DNA of 16,594 bases from the NCBI GenBank assembly GCA_036985715.1, contig BTQE01000069.1, positions 1 to 16,594 of the forward strand, given 5' to 3'. This stretch comes from SMXL01 sp036985715. Lineage in GTDB: Bacteria > Bacteroidota > Rhodothermia > Rhodothermales > UBA10348. Below the pieces are notes generated by a model. It made no database searches and was not told the origin of the DNA. It worked only from the letters and a program-made list of their open reading frames with translations. Position numbers and translations under genes: made by a program. Positions 8,774 through 16,014 of the stretch are shown piece by piece (the stretch's first letter is position 1; every line of letters begins with the position of its first letter).

Positions 8774-9069
8774 GATTCGCGAACACATTCGCGTGGACTC
8801 CGAATCCCGGGGGCCAATCGCTTGCGCTTTGTTAAACCGGAGATTGTCTGAAACGACGGTCTCCGGTTTTTCAGTTAGCGTACTAAAATCTCGATCCGCG
8901 GGACGGTCACTCGGCGGCTTTCGGGACCGTAACGAACACTCTCGCGTACTATCGATCCCTCGAAAACAGGCAGTTACTTTTACCATGCGTTAGGGCCCGC
9001 TGTCACCTACCTTGGCCGAATTTTTTTCAGCGCGCACGCAGAATTGTCACATATGTCAGGTATTTGGAG
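8774..9069 (+). other. Intergenic region between the cohesin locus and the GWxTD gene
   Basis: It contains the terminator at 8834-8871 and, further on, presumably the promoter of the GWxTD gene. A run of seven T lies at about 9021-9027. No convincing TAnnTTTG-type Bacteroidota promoter element could be fixed. A 66-codon open frame (8793-8993) runs through the terminator and looks fortuitous. Confidence 0.5.
8834..8871 (+). terminator. Strong intrinsic terminator after the cohesin locus
   Basis: A 15-bp stem (AAACCGGAGATTGTC with GACGGTCTCCGGTTT, two G-T wobbles) closes the loop TGAAAC, and five T follow directly (GGTTTTT). It lies about 60 bases after the last cohesin gene. This is the clearest rho-independent terminator in the window. 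Confidence 0.9.
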
Positions 9070-10497
9070 ATGCGTTTAACCAACTATATCAAGCTCGTCG
9101 CAATCGTGGCTTTTACTCCTCCTCTGAGCATCGTAACAGGTCAAACGTTTGATACCATCCAACTCGACGTGGATTATGCTGCATTTGCCTATTCGGACTC
9201 CGAGTCGATGGTAGAGATCTACCTCGCATTCGAAGCTGCCTCACTTTCGTACGAGTACACTGGTCAGGGTTATACGGCCCTTCTACCCGTTAAATTCGAT
9301 ATTAGTCGGTCGTCGTCTGCGAACCTTACAGGGACGCCCAGTGAACCTGTCTGGCAGGAGTCTTTGGATCTGAGCTTTGTCATTCCTGATACAACGGGTC
9401 TCAGAGAAGGACAAAATTTCGTGCACCAGGTACGGTTGTCGACGACGCCGGGTGAATACGAATTAAGTGTAACTGTACAGGGGGTTGATCAACCGGCTGT
9501 GGAAATTCAAAGAGACGTGCTAGTTCCTGACTTTTCGACGGAAGGAGAGGTAAGCATTTCGGATGTCACCCTGGCCATTTCCATCGAACAGAGTTCAGAT
9601 CGGAATGACCTGTTCTTTAAGAATGGTTTGGTTGTTCGACCCAATGCGAATCAGATCTTTGGAAGCGGGTTGAACCAGATGTTTTATTATGCAGAGGTGT
9701 ACGGAGCGGACGTCCTCCCGTCGACCACCGGAAATTATTCGATCTTCGCGTATATCGCGGAAGCGAATGTTCCGCAGCCCATGCCTGATTATCAGAAACG
9801 AACTCAGCGAACAATTAATGCCACTGACGTGCTGATTGGTTCTTTCGACGTCAGTAAACTCCCCTCTGGATCGTACTTCCTCCGACTAGCGGTTCTCAGC
9901 GAGGATAATGAGGCTGTGACGGAGCAGTCCCGGAAGTTCTTTGTCTACAACCCATTTGTGGAACGCGCCCAGCCAACCATTGTGATAGACGAGTCCTTCG
10001 AGACGAGTCGATATGCGGATATGACGGAGGAAGAGGTCGAACTCTCACTAAAGCATATCCAGATTATCGCGACGGAGGCCGAACGTAGAAGGGCTCGCGG
10101 GATACAGGACCTGGATGAACGTCGTCGATTCCTGATGGATTTCTGGGCGATGCGGGATCCCGTTCCGGGTACGCCAATTAATGAGTTTCAGGAAGATTTC
10201 TTTTCTCGAATTCAGTATGCCAACGATCGATACTCCACAAACTTCGAGGAAGGTTGGGATACCGACAGAGGCCGTACGATGATCAAGTACGGTCCTCCGA
10301 CCGGTATTCAGCCTCATTTTTTCGACTCCGGTGTCATTCCATACGAAATCTGGGAATACAACAACATTCCGGGTGAAGGGCGTGCCGAATTCGTTTTTGC
10401 AGATCGAGATGGATTTGGGAGATTTGAACTGATCCACTCGAACGTCGCAGGTGAGCGAAAGCTGGCGAATTGGTTACAGGAGCTGACGAAAATCTAA
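9070..10497 (+). CDS. Secreted GWxTD-domain protein
   Basis: 475 residues from the ATG at 9070; a TTG two codons earlier (9064) is an alternative. GGAG sits too close to the ATG to be a good ribosome site. An N-terminal hydrophobic signal (LVAIVAFTPPLSIVTGQ, ~9-25) is followed by a long beta-rich region (~28-300) with repeated acidic and Ser/Thr segments. A charged helical stretch (~318-360; EEEVELSLKHIQIIATEAER, then RRRARG) comes next. The C-terminal GWxTD domain (~370-475) carries the signature GWDTDRGRTMIKYGPPTG (~395-412) and a typical EIWEY strand followed by FVFADRDGFGRFELIHS. GWxTD proteins are widespread in Bacteroidota and Acidobacteriota; their biochemical role is not established. 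The absence of a T9SS sorting domain suggests a periplasmic location. Terminators on both sides suggest it is transcribed alone. Confidence 0.88.
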   Translation: MRLTNYIKLVAIVAFTPPLSIVTGQTFDTIQLDVDYAAFAYSDSESMVEIYLAFEAASLSYEYTGQGYTALLPVKFDISRSSSANLTGTPSEPVWQESLDLSFVIPDTTGLREGQNFVHQVRLSTTPGEYELSVTVQGVDQPAVEIQRDVLVPDFSTEGEVSISDVTLAISIEQSSDRNDLFFKNGLVVRPNANQIFGSGLNQMFYYAEVYGADVLPSTTGNYSIFAYIAEANVPQPMPDYQKRTQRTINATDVLIGSFDVSKLPSGSYFLRLAVLSEDNEAVTEQSRKFFVYNPFVERAQPTIVIDESFETSRYADMTEEEVELSLKHIQIIATEAERRRARGIQDLDERRRFLMDFWAMRDPVPGTPINEFQEDFFSRIQYANDRYSTNFEEGWDTDRGRTMIKYGPPTGIQPHFFDSGVIPYEIWEYNNIPGEGRAEFVFADRDGFGRFELIHSNVAGERKLANWLQELTKI

Positions 10498-10518
10498 TCG
10501 ACGTGTAAACGGTTAGCG

Positions 10519-10549
10519 AGCCCGGTATCATCGATGGTGTCGGGCTTTT
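10519..10549 (+). terminator. Intrinsic terminator after the GWxTD gene
   Basis: A 12-bp stem from AGCCCG (10519) to CGGGCT (ending 10546), with three G-T wobbles, closes the tetraloop TCGA. It is followed by a TTTT run, then CGCTTTT. It lies 21 bases after the stop codon. Confidence 0.85.
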
Positions 10550-10681
10550 CGCTTTTCATACGGATTTGGTTGCCTGGAATAGCCGGACAATGCGGTGCGC
10601 GTTGTAGCTTCCCGGTTGTTGATTTCGGCCATCCTCGAACAACATTCTCGAAGAAAGTTGCCTCATACTGAAGAACCCAAA

Positions 10682-12187
10682 ATGTCGCTCACGGCGGTAG
10701 ATATCCGAGACCTCTCCCATCATGTTGGTCAAGACGTCACACTTAGGGGTTGGTTATATAATAAGCGAGGTTCGAAGAGTCTGTTGTTCTTGATTCTTCG
10801 AGACGGATCCGGCCTCGCTCAGTGTGTTGTCAATCAAGGCGATGTCAATGAGTCTTCGTGGGAAGCGGCCGACGATGCCACCCAGGAAAGTGCCCTTGAA
10901 CTGACAGGCACTGTGAATCAAGACGAACGTCAGGTGGGGGGGTATGAGCTGAACGCAACCAGGGTGTGCCTTCTTCACAAGGCCGAAGAGTATCCGATTA
11001 CGCCGAAAGAGCATGGCGTGGATTATCTGATGAACCATCGACATCTCTGGCTTCGGAGTCGCCGACAGTGGGCGATCATGAGAATCCGAAATCAGGTGAT
11101 CATGTCGATCCATGGATTCTTTCAGGAGCGCGGTTTTCTTCAGATGGACGCCCCTATGATTACGGGAACGGCTGTGGAGGGAACGTCGACCCTTTTTGAG
11201 TTGGATTACTTTGGTCAATCAGCTTTTCTCACGCAAAGCGGTCAGCTACATGGCGAGGCTATGGCTATGGCGTTCGGAAAAATTTACACATTCGGGCCCA
11301 CGTTCCGTGCGGAAAAATCCAAGACCCGAAGACACTTGACAGAATTCTGGATGATCGAGCCGGAAATGGCGTTCTATGATCTGGATATGAACATGGATCT
11401 TGCTGAAGAGATGGTGATCCGAATTGTCGGCGATGCACTCGAATTGTGTAGGGATGAACTCGGCGTCCTGGAGCGCGATTTGGTGCCTCTGCAGCGCGTC
11501 CAGAAGTCCTTTCCAAGAATTACCTATAACGAGAGCGTGGAACTCCTTCACAGCGCCGAGACGGCACGTATGTTCGACGAGCGCAGATCCGGGTTGGATG
11601 AAGAGGACGCCGCTCTCAAAGCCGAATTGGAAGAGAATCAGGATGGATACGGTCAAGCCAGGAAAGGCGAGAAAAGGTGCATCGACGCCCGTGCCATCCA
11701 GATCAAGCAGCGTCAGACTGAAATTGAAGAGGAGCAACGGAATCTTCCTCGATGGAGAGAATCAGCTCAGAATTTCGAATGGGGATCAGATTTCGGCGGG
11801 AGTGATGAGACCGTTATCACATGGCATTTCGATCGACCCATCGTCGTTCACCGATATCCACATGAGGTCAAAGCATTCTATATGAAACGCGATCCGGAAG
11901 ATGATCGCCTCGCCATGGGAATGGACGTACTCGCGCCAGAGGGATACGGAGAAATAATTGGTGGTGGCGAACGGGCCACGGACCTGGCTTTTCTGGAGAA
12001 GCAGGTCGCGGATCATAAATTGCCGGCTGAGGCCTTCCGTTGGTACTTTGACCTTCGCAGATACGGATCGGTACCCCACAGCGGCTTCGGTTTGGGTCTG
12101 GAACGAATGGTTACCTGGATCTCAGGCATTCACCATTTACGAGAGGCGATTCCGTTCGCAAGAACTTTGGATAGACTTTATCCGTAG
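10682..12187 (+). CDS. asnS: Asparaginyl-tRNA synthetase
   Basis: 501 residues; charges tRNA(Asn) with asparagine in the cytosol. The frame is open upstream to 10595, but the ATG at 10682 begins MSLTAVDIRDL, as expected just before the OB-fold anticodon-binding domain (~10-110, with VTLRGWLYNKRGS). The class II catalytic core shows GTSTLFELDYFGQSAFLTQS, motif 2 FRAEKSKTRRHLTEFW (208-223), DFGGSDET, and motif 3 GFGLGLERMVTW (468-479). It ends in the AsnRS-typical REAIPFARTLDRLYP. An unusual feature is an insertion at about residues 292-364, between ITYNESVELLHS and FEWGSDFGG. It is rich in Glu, Lys, Arg and Gln and probably coiled-coil; the Bacillus-type enzyme has only a few residues there. 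The catalytic motifs are intact, so the enzyme should be active. The SIMPL gene follows after an 80-bp gap with no evident terminator. Confidence 0.95.
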   Translation: MSLTAVDIRDLSHHVGQDVTLRGWLYNKRGSKSLLFLILRDGSGLAQCVVNQGDVNESSWEAADDATQESALELTGTVNQDERQVGGYELNATRVCLLHKAEEYPITPKEHGVDYLMNHRHLWLRSRRQWAIMRIRNQVIMSIHGFFQERGFLQMDAPMITGTAVEGTSTLFELDYFGQSAFLTQSGQLHGEAMAMAFGKIYTFGPTFRAEKSKTRRHLTEFWMIEPEMAFYDLDMNMDLAEEMVIRIVGDALELCRDELGVLERDLVPLQRVQKSFPRITYNESVELLHSAETARMFDERRSGLDEEDAALKAELEENQDGYGQARKGEKRCIDARAIQIKQRQTEIEEEQRNLPRWRESAQNFEWGSDFGGSDETVITWHFDRPIVVHRYPHEVKAFYMKRDPEDDRLAMGMDVLAPEGYGEIIGGGERATDLAFLEKQVADHKLPAEAFRWYFDLRRYGSVPHSGFGLGLERMVTWISGIHHLREAIPFARTLDRLYP

Positions 12188-12253
12188 CGAGCCGGTATGA
12201 CTACGCCATGGCAGTTGCCATAATACGGGCCAACAACGATGGATTATCGAAAT

Positions 12254-12260
12254 GGAGGAG
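12254..12260 (+). promoter_or_regulatory. Shine-Dalgarno site that decides the SIMPL start
   Basis: GGAGGAG lies seven bases before the ATG at 12268. The earlier in-frame ATG at 12208 has no such site, so translation probably begins at 12268. Confidence 0.7.
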
Positions 12261-12267
12261 TGAGGCT

Positions 12268-13065
12268 ATGACTGCGATACACCGCTCGAAACACCGCTCT
12301 AATCAACGCTCGAATCAAAAGACATCCGTGGCCCTTTTTCTCATCACTCTTGTTGCCACGTTACAAGCTGTGCCAGCCGCAACGGCCCAAACTGACGGAC
12401 GCACAGTCACCGTTTCCGGCAAAGCAGTCGTCCACGTGCTACCTGATCAGGTGAACGTGCGCTTTGGAATCGTCACGGTAGATTTGGATCCCGAGGTTGC
12501 TCGAACAGACAATGCACGGGTTTCAGCCGCAACCATGAATTCCGTTCGCGATCTGGGCATTGAAGAGCGAAAGATTCAGGTGAATGCCCTGCGGATTCAA
12601 CCCTTCACGGAGTATGACCCGCAATCACGCCGAAATGTCGATAAAGGATTTCAGGCTGTTCGTGACGTATCGGTTCAACTGAACGATCTGGAGATTCTTC
12701 CGACACTGATTGCAGAGATCGTAAACCACGGCGCAAATCGGATCCACGGAATCGCATACGAGCTTCAGGACGCCAATGCTGCTGAATACGAGGCACTTCG
12801 CGAAGCACTGGAAAACGCGAAAACCAAAGCGACGATCATGGTCGAGGCTCTGGGTGCACGCCTCGGTACCGCTCTTCAAATACTCGAACAAGGGGCCATT
12901 GCTCCTCAACCTCAGCTTCTTCAGTTCGACAGATCGGTTGCAAACAAGTCGTTGGCTCTCGAGGAAGCCAACCCGGACGCCTACGCGAGCGGAGAGATCG
13001 ACGTTTCTGCTCAGGTTACAGTCGTCTTCGAAATCCTTCCCGTGGGCCCTCAGAGAGAGAACTAG
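12268..13065 (+). CDS. Secreted SIMPL-domain (DUF541) protein
   Basis: 265 residues from the ATG at 12268, chosen for its Shine-Dalgarno site; 12208 would add 20 residues. A basic N-terminal segment with three 4-residue repeats (RSKH, RSNQ, RSNQ) precedes a hydrophobic signal core (VALFLITLVATLQAVPAATAQ). The mature part is a SIMPL domain (~45-260): TVTVSGKAVVHVLPDQVNV, then ARTDNARVSAATMNSVRDLG and IEERKIQVNALRIQPFTEY, a central QAVRDVSVQL strand, an AKTKATIMVEALGARLG helix, and a final VSAQVTVVFEIL strand. SIMPL proteins are periplasmic or outer-membrane proteins of mostly unknown function; some relatives are linked to oxidative or other stress. It lies 80 bp after asnS on the same strand and may be co-transcribed with it. 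Confidence 0.9.
   Translation: MTAIHRSKHRSNQRSNQKTSVALFLITLVATLQAVPAATAQTDGRTVTVSGKAVVHVLPDQVNVRFGIVTVDLDPEVARTDNARVSAATMNSVRDLGIEERKIQVNALRIQPFTEYDPQSRRNVDKGFQAVRDVSVQLNDLEILPTLIAEIVNHGANRIHGIAYELQDANAAEYEALREALENAKTKATIMVEALGARLGTALQILEQGAIAPQPQLLQFDRSVANKSLALEEANPDAYASGEIDVSAQVTVVFEILPVGPQREN
12283..12318 (+). repeat. Three in-frame 12-bp repeats in the SIMPL signal region
   Basis: Three adjacent imperfect copies: CGCTCGAAACAC, CGCTCTAATCAA and CGCTCGAATCAA. They encode RSKH, RSNQ and RSNQ in the basic n-region of the signal peptide. Copies two and three differ at one base. Confidence 0.8.
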
Positions 13066-13129
13066 GTATATCGTCTCGCACTCGGCACGGCCCCTACAAT
13101 TATCGTGCGGGGGGCTGCCAGGGCGAAAG

Positions 13130-13381
13130 CTAGCCTGATGATTTTTTGAATTTGTTATAGAGATACAGAATCAAAAGGGCACCGGCGGTGGCGGCGATCA
13201 GGGTGCCAATCAGGCTGTTGGTATAAATGCCAAGCATGCCGCCGATCGTTGTGCCAACGAAGGCTCCCCCAATACCGAGCAGAGTGGTCATTACAAATCC
13301 TCCCCCATCCTTGCCCGGCATGATGTACTTGGCCAGAGCTCCGGCTGCAAATCCAACAACAATGGTCCAGATAATACCCAC
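13130..13381 (-). CDS. GlsB/YeaQ/YmgE-type small membrane protein
   Basis: 83 residues with three hydrophobic, glycine-rich segments (about 3-20, 31-51, 55-75) and a basic tail (KFKKSSG). The start MGIIWTIVVGFAAGALAKYI and the run GKDGGGFVMTTLLGIGGAFVG match the transglycosylase-associated/GlsB family of small inner-membrane stress proteins, and the length is normal for it. The start codon is GTG (13379-13381), backed by a GAGGT ribosome site seven bases upstream. It converges on the SIMPL gene with 64 bp between, and diverges from glmM. GlsB/YeaQ homologues are often induced by general stress; the molecular role is not settled. Confidence 0.9.
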   Translation of the reverse strand: MGIIWTIVVGFAAGALAKYIMPGKDGGGFVMTTLLGIGGAFVGTTIGGMLGIYTNSLIGTLIAATAGALLILYLYNKFKKSSG

Positions 13382-13670
13382 TTTAGTTACCTCGTGTTAG
13401 CTCACTATTATGCTACGAAATCGGGACATTTTCGGAAGAACGGTCCTCCAAAGATGGCGTTTTGTGGATCTTGGGTTGGCTACTCAATTCAAACGCCAAG
13501 GGCCGTAAACACGCGCGTGGTCCCACTCGTCAACAATGTACGGTAGTTTCGGACTTTTGGATGCACGAATTCTCATTTATGGATTGAATGGCTGAAAAGG
13601 TATCTTTCAGGGCGATTCTGGACAGAATTTGGATCGCTCTGAATTGCACGTCGACTATGTAGAGTTGAAT
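13382..13670. other. Divergent intergenic region between the GlsB-type gene and glmM
   Basis: This 289-bp region must hold the promoters of both divergent genes. On the minus strand a TAGCATAATA sequence (about 13407-13416) could be a -10 element, with no matching -35. On the plus strand TATCTTTC (13601-13608) and TAGTTTCG (about 13545-13552) each resemble the TAnnTTTG consensus with one mismatch. None is decisive, and no RNA gene or terminator was seen. Confidence 0.35.
13389..13393 (-). promoter_or_regulatory. Ribosome binding site for the GTG-started GlsB-type gene
   Basis: On the minus strand the sequence reads GAGGT, then seven bases, then GTG. This supports GTG as the start; no ATG lies at the family-typical position. 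Confidence 0.6.
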
Positions 13671-15044
13671 ATGGATAGTACACTTATCGTATCCATTTCC
13701 GGTATCCGCGGGATATTCGGTAACGGTTTGGACGCCGACGTATTGGTTCGATTCGCTTGCGCATATGGTGCATGGTGTAAGCGCGATACTCCGAAACCCG
13801 TTATCATGATAGGTCGCGACGGACGCGTGACGGGTCCGCTCTGTGCGGCGATTGTGTCGTCTACGCTGAGAAGTATCGGTTGCGATGTGGTAGATATCGG
13901 TCTTGCAGCAACTCCAACGGTCGAGATGGCCGTGATCAAGGAAGGCGCCACGGGGGGTATCATCGTCTCGGCATCTCATAATCCCGAGGAATGGAATGCG
14001 CTCAAGCTGTTGAACGGAAGCGGAGAGTTTCTATCACCGGATGAAGCTGCCCAGGTCGTCGAATTGGCGGATCAACCATGCCGTGGCTATGTAGAGTTCG
14101 ACGAAATCGGATCGTTCAGCGAGACCTCCTATCTGGATTATCACATTGAGCGAATTTTGGATCTTTCCTTTATAGATTCCCGGCAGATCGCCAACCAGGA
14201 CTTTCGGATCGTAGTAGACGGTATCAATTCGGTTGGCGGCATTGCCATCCCTGCCCTGTTAAAAGCGCTGGGCGTCCGCGTTGACCAGATAATCTGTATC
14301 AACTGTGAGCCTACGGGGCGATTCGCACATCCGGCCGAACCCCTGCCGGATAATCTGATCGATACCTGCAACCTGGTTAAAGAACACAGGGCCGATCTGG
14401 GAATCGTTGTTGATCCGGATGCGGATCGATTGGCGCTGATTGAAGACGGCGGCACTTACATGAGCGAAGAACTGACTCAGGTATTGGCGGCTGATTTTCT
14501 CTGGAGGCGTCGACCGGGGCCGTTTGTCACGAACTTGTCTTCGTCACGTGCGATAGAGGACGTCGCTGCCCGGTACAGCATGGACGTTCATCGCACGGCA
14601 GTAGGTGAAATTAATGTCGTGGTCAAAATGCACGAAGTGAACGCCTTGCTCGGGGGAGAAGGAAATGGAGGTGTCATTCTACCGGACCTTCATCATGGCC
14701 GGGACGCGTTGGTGGGGGTGGCCATGGTACTCCAGCATATGGCCGAGATGAATCAATCACTGTCAGAGCTGAGGGCTGATCTACCTCAGTATCATATCGT
14801 CAAGCTCAAGACAGAGATCGGCAGCCTCGATCCGGACAATCTGCTACGCCGAATCGCCGAGCGATATTCAAATGAAAGAATTGACACGACGGACGGCGTC
14901 AAGATCGACTTTGATGAGTGCTGGGTACACATGCGGAAATCCAATACCGAACCGATCATCCGGGTCTATGCAGAGTCGGAGTCGATGGAAGAGGCGACTG
15001 CTCTCGGCGAACGTTTCATGCGAGAACTCGTGGAGGGGACTTAG
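13671..15044 (+). CDS. glmM: Phosphoglucosamine mutase (phosphohexomutase family)
   Basis: 457 residues from the ATG at 13671. A TTG at 13629 would add 14 residues that the family does not usually have. It interconverts glucosamine-6-phosphate and glucosamine-1-phosphate on the route to UDP-GlcNAc, for peptidoglycan and surface glycans. All four phosphohexomutase landmarks are visible: the phosphoserine loop SASHNPEEWN (active Ser102), the magnesium site DPDADR (Asp248, 250, 252), the sugar-binding loop GGEGNGG (328-334), and the C-terminal phosphate loop RKSNTEPIIR (422-431). The N-terminal SISGIRGIFG is typical of Bacteroidota enzymes. The sugar loop differs from the GEQSGH of the E. coli enzyme, so phosphomannomutase or phosphoglucomutase activity cannot be excluded. 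The stop codon is one base from the stop of the convergent minus-strand gene. Confidence 0.88.
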   Translation: MDSTLIVSISGIRGIFGNGLDADVLVRFACAYGAWCKRDTPKPVIMIGRDGRVTGPLCAAIVSSTLRSIGCDVVDIGLAATPTVEMAVIKEGATGGIIVSASHNPEEWNALKLLNGSGEFLSPDEAAQVVELADQPCRGYVEFDEIGSFSETSYLDYHIERILDLSFIDSRQIANQDFRIVVDGINSVGGIAIPALLKALGVRVDQIICINCEPTGRFAHPAEPLPDNLIDTCNLVKEHRADLGIVVDPDADRLALIEDGGTYMSEELTQVLAADFLWRRRPGPFVTNLSSSRAIEDVAARYSMDVHRTAVGEINVVVKMHEVNALLGGEGNGGVILPDLHHGRDALVGVAMVLQHMAEMNQSLSELRADLPQYHIVKLKTEIGSLDPDNLLRRIAERYSNERIDTTDGVKIDFDECWVHMRKSNTEPIIRVYAESESMEEATALGERFMRELVEGT

Positions 15045-15045
15045 C

Positions 15046-15279
15046 TCAGAGATCCGTCCATTTGGCATCTTCGATATCTGCGTCAGTTTGAGCTCCGGAT
15101 CGCTCGCGCGGCACAGCCATTTCTCTCTCTGGAGGGCGTTCGCGTTCGGCCATGGGTCTCGAACGCTTCTGAAATTTCTGCTGTGGCTGTCCTCCACGAA
15201 GCGACGCATCGATCAGATTTCGCAGCGACCTATATATGAAATAGGCCAGCACCAATAGAAGGGTCCATTTGAAAAGCAT
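15046..15279 (-). CDS. Small single-pass membrane protein, DUF4834-like
   Basis: 77 residues. One N-terminal transmembrane helix (LFKWTLLLVLAYFIYRSL, ~2-19) is followed by a highly charged, probably disordered Arg/Pro/Glu/Gln-rich segment and an acidic end (DADIEDAKWTDL). The TM-plus-disordered layout and the D-I-E-D-A tail resemble small Bacteroidota proteins such as DUF4834, but this is a resemblance by eye. The ATG lies 6 bp after the stop of the deoxynucleoside kinase, so it is very likely the last gene of the folK operon. No function is known. Its stop is one base from that of glmM, with no terminator visible between them. Confidence 0.7.
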   Translation of the reverse strand: MLFKWTLLLVLAYFIYRSLRNLIDASLRGGQPQQKFQKRSRPMAERERPPEREMAVPRERSGAQTDADIEDAKWTDL

Positions 15280-15285
15280 CTGCTG

Positions 15286-16014
15286 CTATAGAAGAGGTGT
15301 TTGACTCGGAGAAGGATTGTAGTACGTCGTCCCTGGATGCTTGAGCGTTTCTATTTGCCTCATCAATTCCTTCAGGTCCTCCGTGTGGTCAACAAAATCT
15401 AAATTCGTTGCATTCACAATCAGAAGAGGACTCTGAGTGTAATGGAAGAAGTAGTTGTTGTACGCATCATTGAGTGCATTGATATAGGATTCTTCCATTG
15501 TTGTTTCGTAGGAACGGGCCCGTTTCCGAATGTTCTCCATGAGTCGCTCAGTGGACTGCTGCAGGTATACCACCAGGTCCGGCACGGGGGTGGTTGGTTG
15601 CATCAGGCTGTAGAGCGTTTCATACAGCTGCAGCTCGTCGCCCGTGAGGTTTATCCGTGCGAAAATCCGATCTTTATCAAATGAATAATCACTGACCATG
15701 ATCTTGTGGAACAGGTCTCGTTTGAGTAACTCCTGCTGCTGACGAAACCGGCTGGCCAGGTAGCTCAACTGCGTTTGAAATGCCCAGCGAGGTCGATCGG
15801 AGTAAAACTTTTCCAGAAACGGATTCTCGTCCGGCCGCTCCATGATCAGTCGAGCTCCGTACCGATTGGCAGCGATCCGCGCCAACGTCGTCTTTCCTGC
15901 ACCGATGACGCCCTCTACAATGACGTACTGAATGTGATCGGGAAGGGAAGGCCGCTCAATGCTTGGATCAAAAGAGGAGAGATCGTTCAGCACCTGGTTC
16001 TCATCGTGTGTCAT
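15286..16014 (-). CDS. Deoxynucleoside kinase
   Basis: 242 residues. It phosphorylates deoxynucleosides in the dNTP salvage pathway, in the cytosol. The P-loop VEGVIGAGKTT (33-43) is followed by the family's ERPDENPFL segment (59-67), a WAFQTQLSYLASRFRQQ helix (77-93), the SDYSFDKDRIFAR substrate/catalytic motif (108-120), and an arginine-rich lid RKRARSYE (163-170). This matches the dGK/dAK/dCK-type family rather than thymidylate kinase. Which base is preferred cannot be told from sequence alone. The ATG overlaps the TGA of folK in ATGA, implying translational coupling. About 25 extra residues precede the first strand. folK next to a deoxynucleoside kinase is a recurrent arrangement in this phylum. 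Confidence 0.92.
   Translation of the reverse strand: MTHDENQVLNDLSSFDPSIERPSLPDHIQYVIVEGVIGAGKTTLARIAANRYGARLIMERPDENPFLEKFYSDRPRWAFQTQLSYLASRFRQQQELLKRDLFHKIMVSDYSFDKDRIFARINLTGDELQLYETLYSLMQPTTPVPDLVVYLQQSTERLMENIRKRARSYETTMEESYINALNDAYNNYFFHYTQSPLLIVNATNLDFVDHTEDLKELMRQIETLKHPGTTYYNPSPSQTPLL

Noticed and set aside
8793..8993. 66-codon open frame in the intergenic region after the cohesin locus
   Set aside because: It runs through a strong intrinsic terminator, has no ribosome site and resembles no known family.
11246..11737. 163-codon minus-strand open frame inside asnS
   Set aside because: It lies opposite the catalytic core and insertion of a clear AsnRS, and has no independent support.
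12208..12223. Palindrome ATGGCAGTTGCCAT after asnS
   Set aside because: The loop would be two bases, and no T run follows. It looks like a chance palindrome.
13085..13120. Possible hairpin (CGGCCCC with GGGGGCTG) between the SIMPL and GlsB-type genes
   Set aside because: About 7 bp with a wobble, a long loop and no T run on either strand; too weak to call a terminator.
13530..13979. 149-codon minus-strand open frame over the glmM 5' end
   Set aside because: Antisense to a phosphohexomutase with intact active-site motifs; the translation is Cys/His/Arg-rich and not protein-like.
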